Below are positions 6,908-8,521 of a stretch of 8,521 nucleotides of DNA, one piece after another (the first letter of the stretch is position 1; each line of letters opens with the position of its first letter). Location: assembly GCA_026709725.1 (NCBI GenBank), contig JAPOSK010000301.1, positions 553-9,073 on the forward strand, read 5' to 3'. The DNA comes from Paracoccaceae bacterium (GTDB lineage Bacteria > Pseudomonadota > Alphaproteobacteria > Rhodobacterales > Rhodobacteraceae). The notes below the pieces were generated by a model. The model was not told the origin of the DNA. It was given only the letters and a program-made list of their open reading frames with translations, and did no database searches. A program made the translations under genes and the position numbers.

Positions 6908-6929
6908 GCATTGCTCTGAGATGCAATGC
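6908..6929. repeat. 7-bp inverted repeat upstream of the operon promoter
   Basis: GCATTGC (6908-6914) and GCAATGC (6923-6929) are exact inverse complements with an 8-base gap. The position just upstream of the possible promoter would suit a regulator-binding site. The 10-bp palindrome GCGGGCCCGC follows at 6952-6961. Confidence 0.35.
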
Positions 6930-7105
6930 CCCGGGTCAAACCGGAGCAAGAGCGGGCCCGCGCTGAGGTGACCCCGGGTCGTCACCCACCTTCCGCAAAT
7001 TGCCACACTGCAAAACCACATGTCATTGCGATCATTGCGACAGCGCATGGCACAATGGCCATTCTGTCACGCCATTCTGCGGATTGCACTCGCCCCGGGG
7101 CGCGG

Positions 7106-7123
7106 GGGCCCGGGACCGGGCCC
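7106..7123. repeat. GC-only palindrome
   Basis: GGGCCCGG (7106-7113), GA, CCGGGCCC (7116-7123) form a nearly perfect 18-base palindrome. Confidence 0.5.
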
Positions 7124-7268
7124 TGCATCGGGCGGCACCGCAATGCGGTCTCCCACCGTGCCGGTCATCGCCGCCCGGCGTGGAGGGATGGGTGACCGGC
7201 GGGGCCGGTGCATCCCCGGAGAGCAGGGAATCAGGGAGCGGGACAGGTCCGGTCCGTCATGCGATGAT

Positions 7269-7297
7269 GAGCCGGTCCCTGAGGGTGCGGGCGGGAC
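7269..7297. repeat. 29-nt direct repeat, copy 1
   Basis: A 29-base unit beginning GAGCCGGTCCCTGAGG and ending GCGGGCGGGAC. An exact second copy lies 61 bases further on. The unit contains the short inverted pair GTCCC/GGGAC and so can fold back on itself. Confidence 0.85.
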
Positions 7298-7329
7298 GCC
7301 ACGATGGTGTGGTCGGAGACCACCGAGCC

Positions 7330-7358
7330 GAGCCGGTCCCTGAGGGTGCGGGCGGGAC
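7330..7358. repeat. 29-nt direct repeat, copy 2
   Basis: Identical to copy 1 at 7269-7297. The 32 bases between the copies contain the hairpin GTGGTC-GGA-GACCAC. Two copies with a single spacer and no cas genes do not make a CRISPR array. An interspersed palindromic repeat family is more likely. Confidence 0.85.
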
Positions 7359-7393
7359 CCTTCCATGTCTCCCGGCTGTCCACTCTCCGGGGA

Positions 7394-7431
7394 CCGGGTG
7401 GGCCGGGCGGTGCCGCCGCCGGCCCACCCGG
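7394..7431. repeat. Long hairpin with perfect 13-bp GC-rich arms
   Basis: CCGGGTGGGCCGG (7394-7406) and CCGGCCCACCCGG (7419-7431) are exact inverse complements. The 12-base middle contains its own GCGG/CCGC mini-stem. There is no T-run beyond the stem, so a classical terminator is unlikely; a repetitive extragenic palindrome or element-internal structure fits better. Confidence 0.75.
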
Positions 7432-7557
7432 CGTGTGACGGTGTCCCGAACCGGCATGGCGGTGTCGGGGATCATTCCGGTCTCGGATGTCCTGCATGAC
7501 ATTGACATCGCCGGATCCTGAATCCCGGGAAACAGGGGCCGCATGATCCGGGGAGGG

Positions 7558-7659
7558 TCAAGACTCAGGAAATCGGCACGGCTTGTGCGGAAGGTGGGTT
7601 ATCTTTACGTTACTGCTCGCTGTGACTATTGCAGGGTTGTCACCGTCATCGTCTGTCAT
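7558..7659 (-). CDS. Possible 33-aa ORF, perhaps a gene start cut off by the repeat element
   Basis: The ATG at 7659 is preceded by GGAGAG at about 8-9 bases. The first 20 residues (MTDDDGDNPAIVTASSNV...) look like a genuine acidic N-terminus. The frame then enters the 14-bp inverted repeat at 7599-7586 and becomes Pro/His/Arg-like before TGA at 7558-7560. It could be the head of a gene truncated by the repeat-bounded segment, or a chance short ORF. No family is recognised. Confidence 0.3.
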   Translation of the reverse strand: MTDDDGDNPAIVTASSNVKITHLPHKPCRFPES

Positions 7660-7795
7660 AATTGCTTCTCTCCAAACCGGGTCTATGGAGAGGCGGATTG
7701 GGAGCCTGTTTCGGGGGCTTTTGGGGTCGAATTCCGGTTGTTTTGGGGACTGATCTGGGGCTGTTTCGAAGGCGATCAGCGGGCCTCTCTGGATT
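7600..7795. other. Intergenic stretch with CCCCAAAA-like tracts
   Basis: Between the start of the 33-aa ORF and the broken secreted-protein gene. The minus strand carries repeated C-run/A-run patches (GTCCCCAAAACAACC, GACCCCAAAAGCCCC). CTGATC/GATCAG arms at about 7750-7779 could form a weak stem. A plus-strand frame is open here but has no supporting start signal. Confidence 0.3.
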
Positions 7796-8230
7796 CTAAA
7801 AATACTCTGCCGCCTGTTTTGGAGTTAAGGCACTTGATCTGCATTTGCCGCGGGCCCGGATGTCCCATGCGCCTGCCTCCGTGGCCATGATCCCGATCAG
7901 GACGCCGGTCTTGCTCAGATAGGTGTATTTGACGACACGGCCCAGACTGTTCTCGCTGAACAGGGGGTATTGGAAATAGATCCGGATGTTGACCGTGCGG
8001 GCCGACCCGACGAGGCCCGATCCAATGTGGGCACTTTGCCCAGCGCTGATGACATGGGTTGATATCGGCGGAATCCAGGATTCCGCCACCTCGCGGGCCT
8101 CACCATGAGAGTACTCTCCGTAGTGTTTGACTTCGCAATTGAGTCGGACGGTCCGGGAGAGAGCCTATTGCCCGGCAAACACGATTTGTGCGGCCAGGAT
8201 GGCCAGCGTGGCTTTGGTCAATCCAGCCAT
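7796..8230 (-). pseudogene. Small secreted protein gene with an in-frame TAG after the signal peptide
   Basis: The ATG at 8230 has AAAGGA seven bases upstream. It encodes a clean signal peptide (MAGLTKATLAILAAQIVFAG, likely cut after VFA), then Gln21, then TAG at 8167-8165. The same frame stays open for another 122 codons to TAG 7796-7798 and gives good protein sequence: RTVRLNCEVKHYGEYSHGEA, ESWIPPISTHVISAG, TVNIRIYFQYPLFSEN, VVKYTYLSKTGVLIG. The full product would be about 144 residues, exported, probably beta-rich, with two mature cysteines (RLNCEV, RGKCRS). I recognise no named family. A single base change (TAG to CAG or similar) would restore it. Reinitiation at an internal GTG (8089) would lack the signal peptide. 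It lies 55 bases after the coiled-coil protein gene, in the same direction. Confidence 0.65.
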
Positions 8231-8285
8231 CGCTGCATCCTTTGACTGATTGTCATGCGGCGTTGGCCTCGTCCGTGTCTTGTGG

Positions 8286-8519
8286 TCAACTGACCGGCCA
8301 GCGGATGCGGCCCCCGATGATCACCACAGCCGCGACCCACAGCCCGATCGACCAGCGCAGATTGTCCTTGTCGCGCTGGGCCATGTCGGTCTTCCAGTTG
8401 GCCATGGTCTCGGCCAGCCGGGCGATGTCGGTGCGGTATTCGGCCTGCTTTGTTTCCATACGTTCCTCCAGTCGAACGATCTGTCGAGCCAGATCATGCC
8501 TGTCAGGGCCGGGATCCAT
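8286..8519 (-). CDS. Small coiled-coil protein with C-terminal membrane anchor
   Basis: 77 residues from the ATG at 8519; the true start could lie beyond the window edge, or at the internal ATG 8459 (METKQAEY), which has GGAGGA just upstream. Residues about 8-52 are highly charged with heptad-like Leu/Ile/Met spacing (LARQIVRLEERM, IARLAETMANW), so a coiled coil is expected. Residues about 56-70 (WSIGLWVAAVVIIGG) form one membrane helix, followed by the basic tail RIRW. Small proteins of this design, coiled coil then RDKDNLRW.IGLW then membrane helix, are common uncharacterised proteins in Alphaproteobacteria, in my recollection. Role unknown. The stop at 8286-8288 is 55 bases before the next start. 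Confidence 0.7.
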   Translation of the reverse strand: MDPGPDRHDLARQIVRLEERMETKQAEYRTDIARLAETMANWKTDMAQRDKDNLRWSIGLWVAAVVIIGGRIRWPVS

Positions 8520-8521
8520 GC

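Larger units (their letters stand above)
6984..7599. repeat. Candidate non-autonomous element bounded by 14-bp inverted repeats
   Basis: ACCCACCTTCCGCA at 6984-6997 recurs in inverse orientation at 7586-7599. The 616 bases between are very GC-rich compared with both flanks, contain no credible protein gene of ordinary size, and are full of palindromes and a duplicated 29-nt unit. This arrangement would suit a miniature inverted-repeat element or a composite of repeats. No target-site duplication is evident outside the repeats and no transposase is present, so the boundaries are tentative. Confidence 0.3.

Noticed and set aside
7269..7358. A minimal CRISPR array
   Set aside because: There are only two repeat copies and one spacer, the spacer is itself a hairpin, and no cas genes are nearby.
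7000..7521. Several overlapping open frames on both strands (up to 173 codons)
   Set aside because: Open frames are expected by chance in such GC-rich repeat DNA. The products are Arg/Pro/Gly-rich without motifs, and several frames on both strands are open at once.
7543..7890. A 115-codon plus-strand frame
   Set aside because: There is no ribosome-binding site, it starts inside the repeat segment, and it runs into the antisense of the broken secreted-protein gene. The composition is not convincing.

Overview
The window reads as a piece of a proteobacterial, most likely alphaproteobacterial, chromosome. This is inferred from the protein types, the moderately high GC and the codon use; there is no rRNA or tRNA gene to confirm it. 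Every gene or gene remnant I can support lies on the minus strand, so transcription runs from high to low coordinates. Coding density is low outside one central operon.

Centre (about 3031-6787): an intact three-gene operon. In transcription order it encodes a fused alpha/beta hydrolase-OsmC protein (6787-5564), an L-fucose isomerase-like protein (5492 or 5525 down to 4134) and a Gfo/Idh/MocA NAD(P)-dependent sugar dehydrogenase (4125-3031). The gaps are tens of bases and 8 bases. The last two form a plausible carbohydrate or polyol conversion pair. The first is probably a detoxifying or thiol-peroxidase type enzyme with a strong GGAGGTG ribosome-binding site.

Downstream (1747-2514): a 255-residue exported protein of unknown function with a clear signal peptide and four cysteines. 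Its codons 9-12 contain an uninterrupted run of ten C (ten G on the plus strand), and a gain or loss of one base leads to a stop within a few codons. It is therefore a candidate on/off phase-variable gene.

Low-coordinate end (1-1740): decayed DNA. A two-gene unit with an ATGA stop/start overlap can be reconstructed on the minus strand. The upstream member (about 1059-690) needs about three frame changes and the downstream member (693-275) needs one. A possible 71-codon ORF at 1461-1676 contains a perfect 11-bp hairpin.

High-coordinate end (6788-8521): about 800 bases with no convincing large gene. A GC-rich stretch here is bounded by 14-bp inverted repeats (6984-6997 and 7586-7599) and contains a duplicated 29-nt unit and a 13-bp-arm hairpin. 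Next comes a small secreted-protein gene (8230-7796) broken by one in-frame TAG directly after its signal peptide, then a small coiled-coil plus membrane-anchor protein (8519-8286) at the window edge.

Overall picture: a healthy metabolic operon between accessory DNA full of frameshifted and nonsense-broken genes and small palindromic repeats, as expected of a genome undergoing pseudogenisation. I see no CRISPR array, transposase, tRNA or defence locus.
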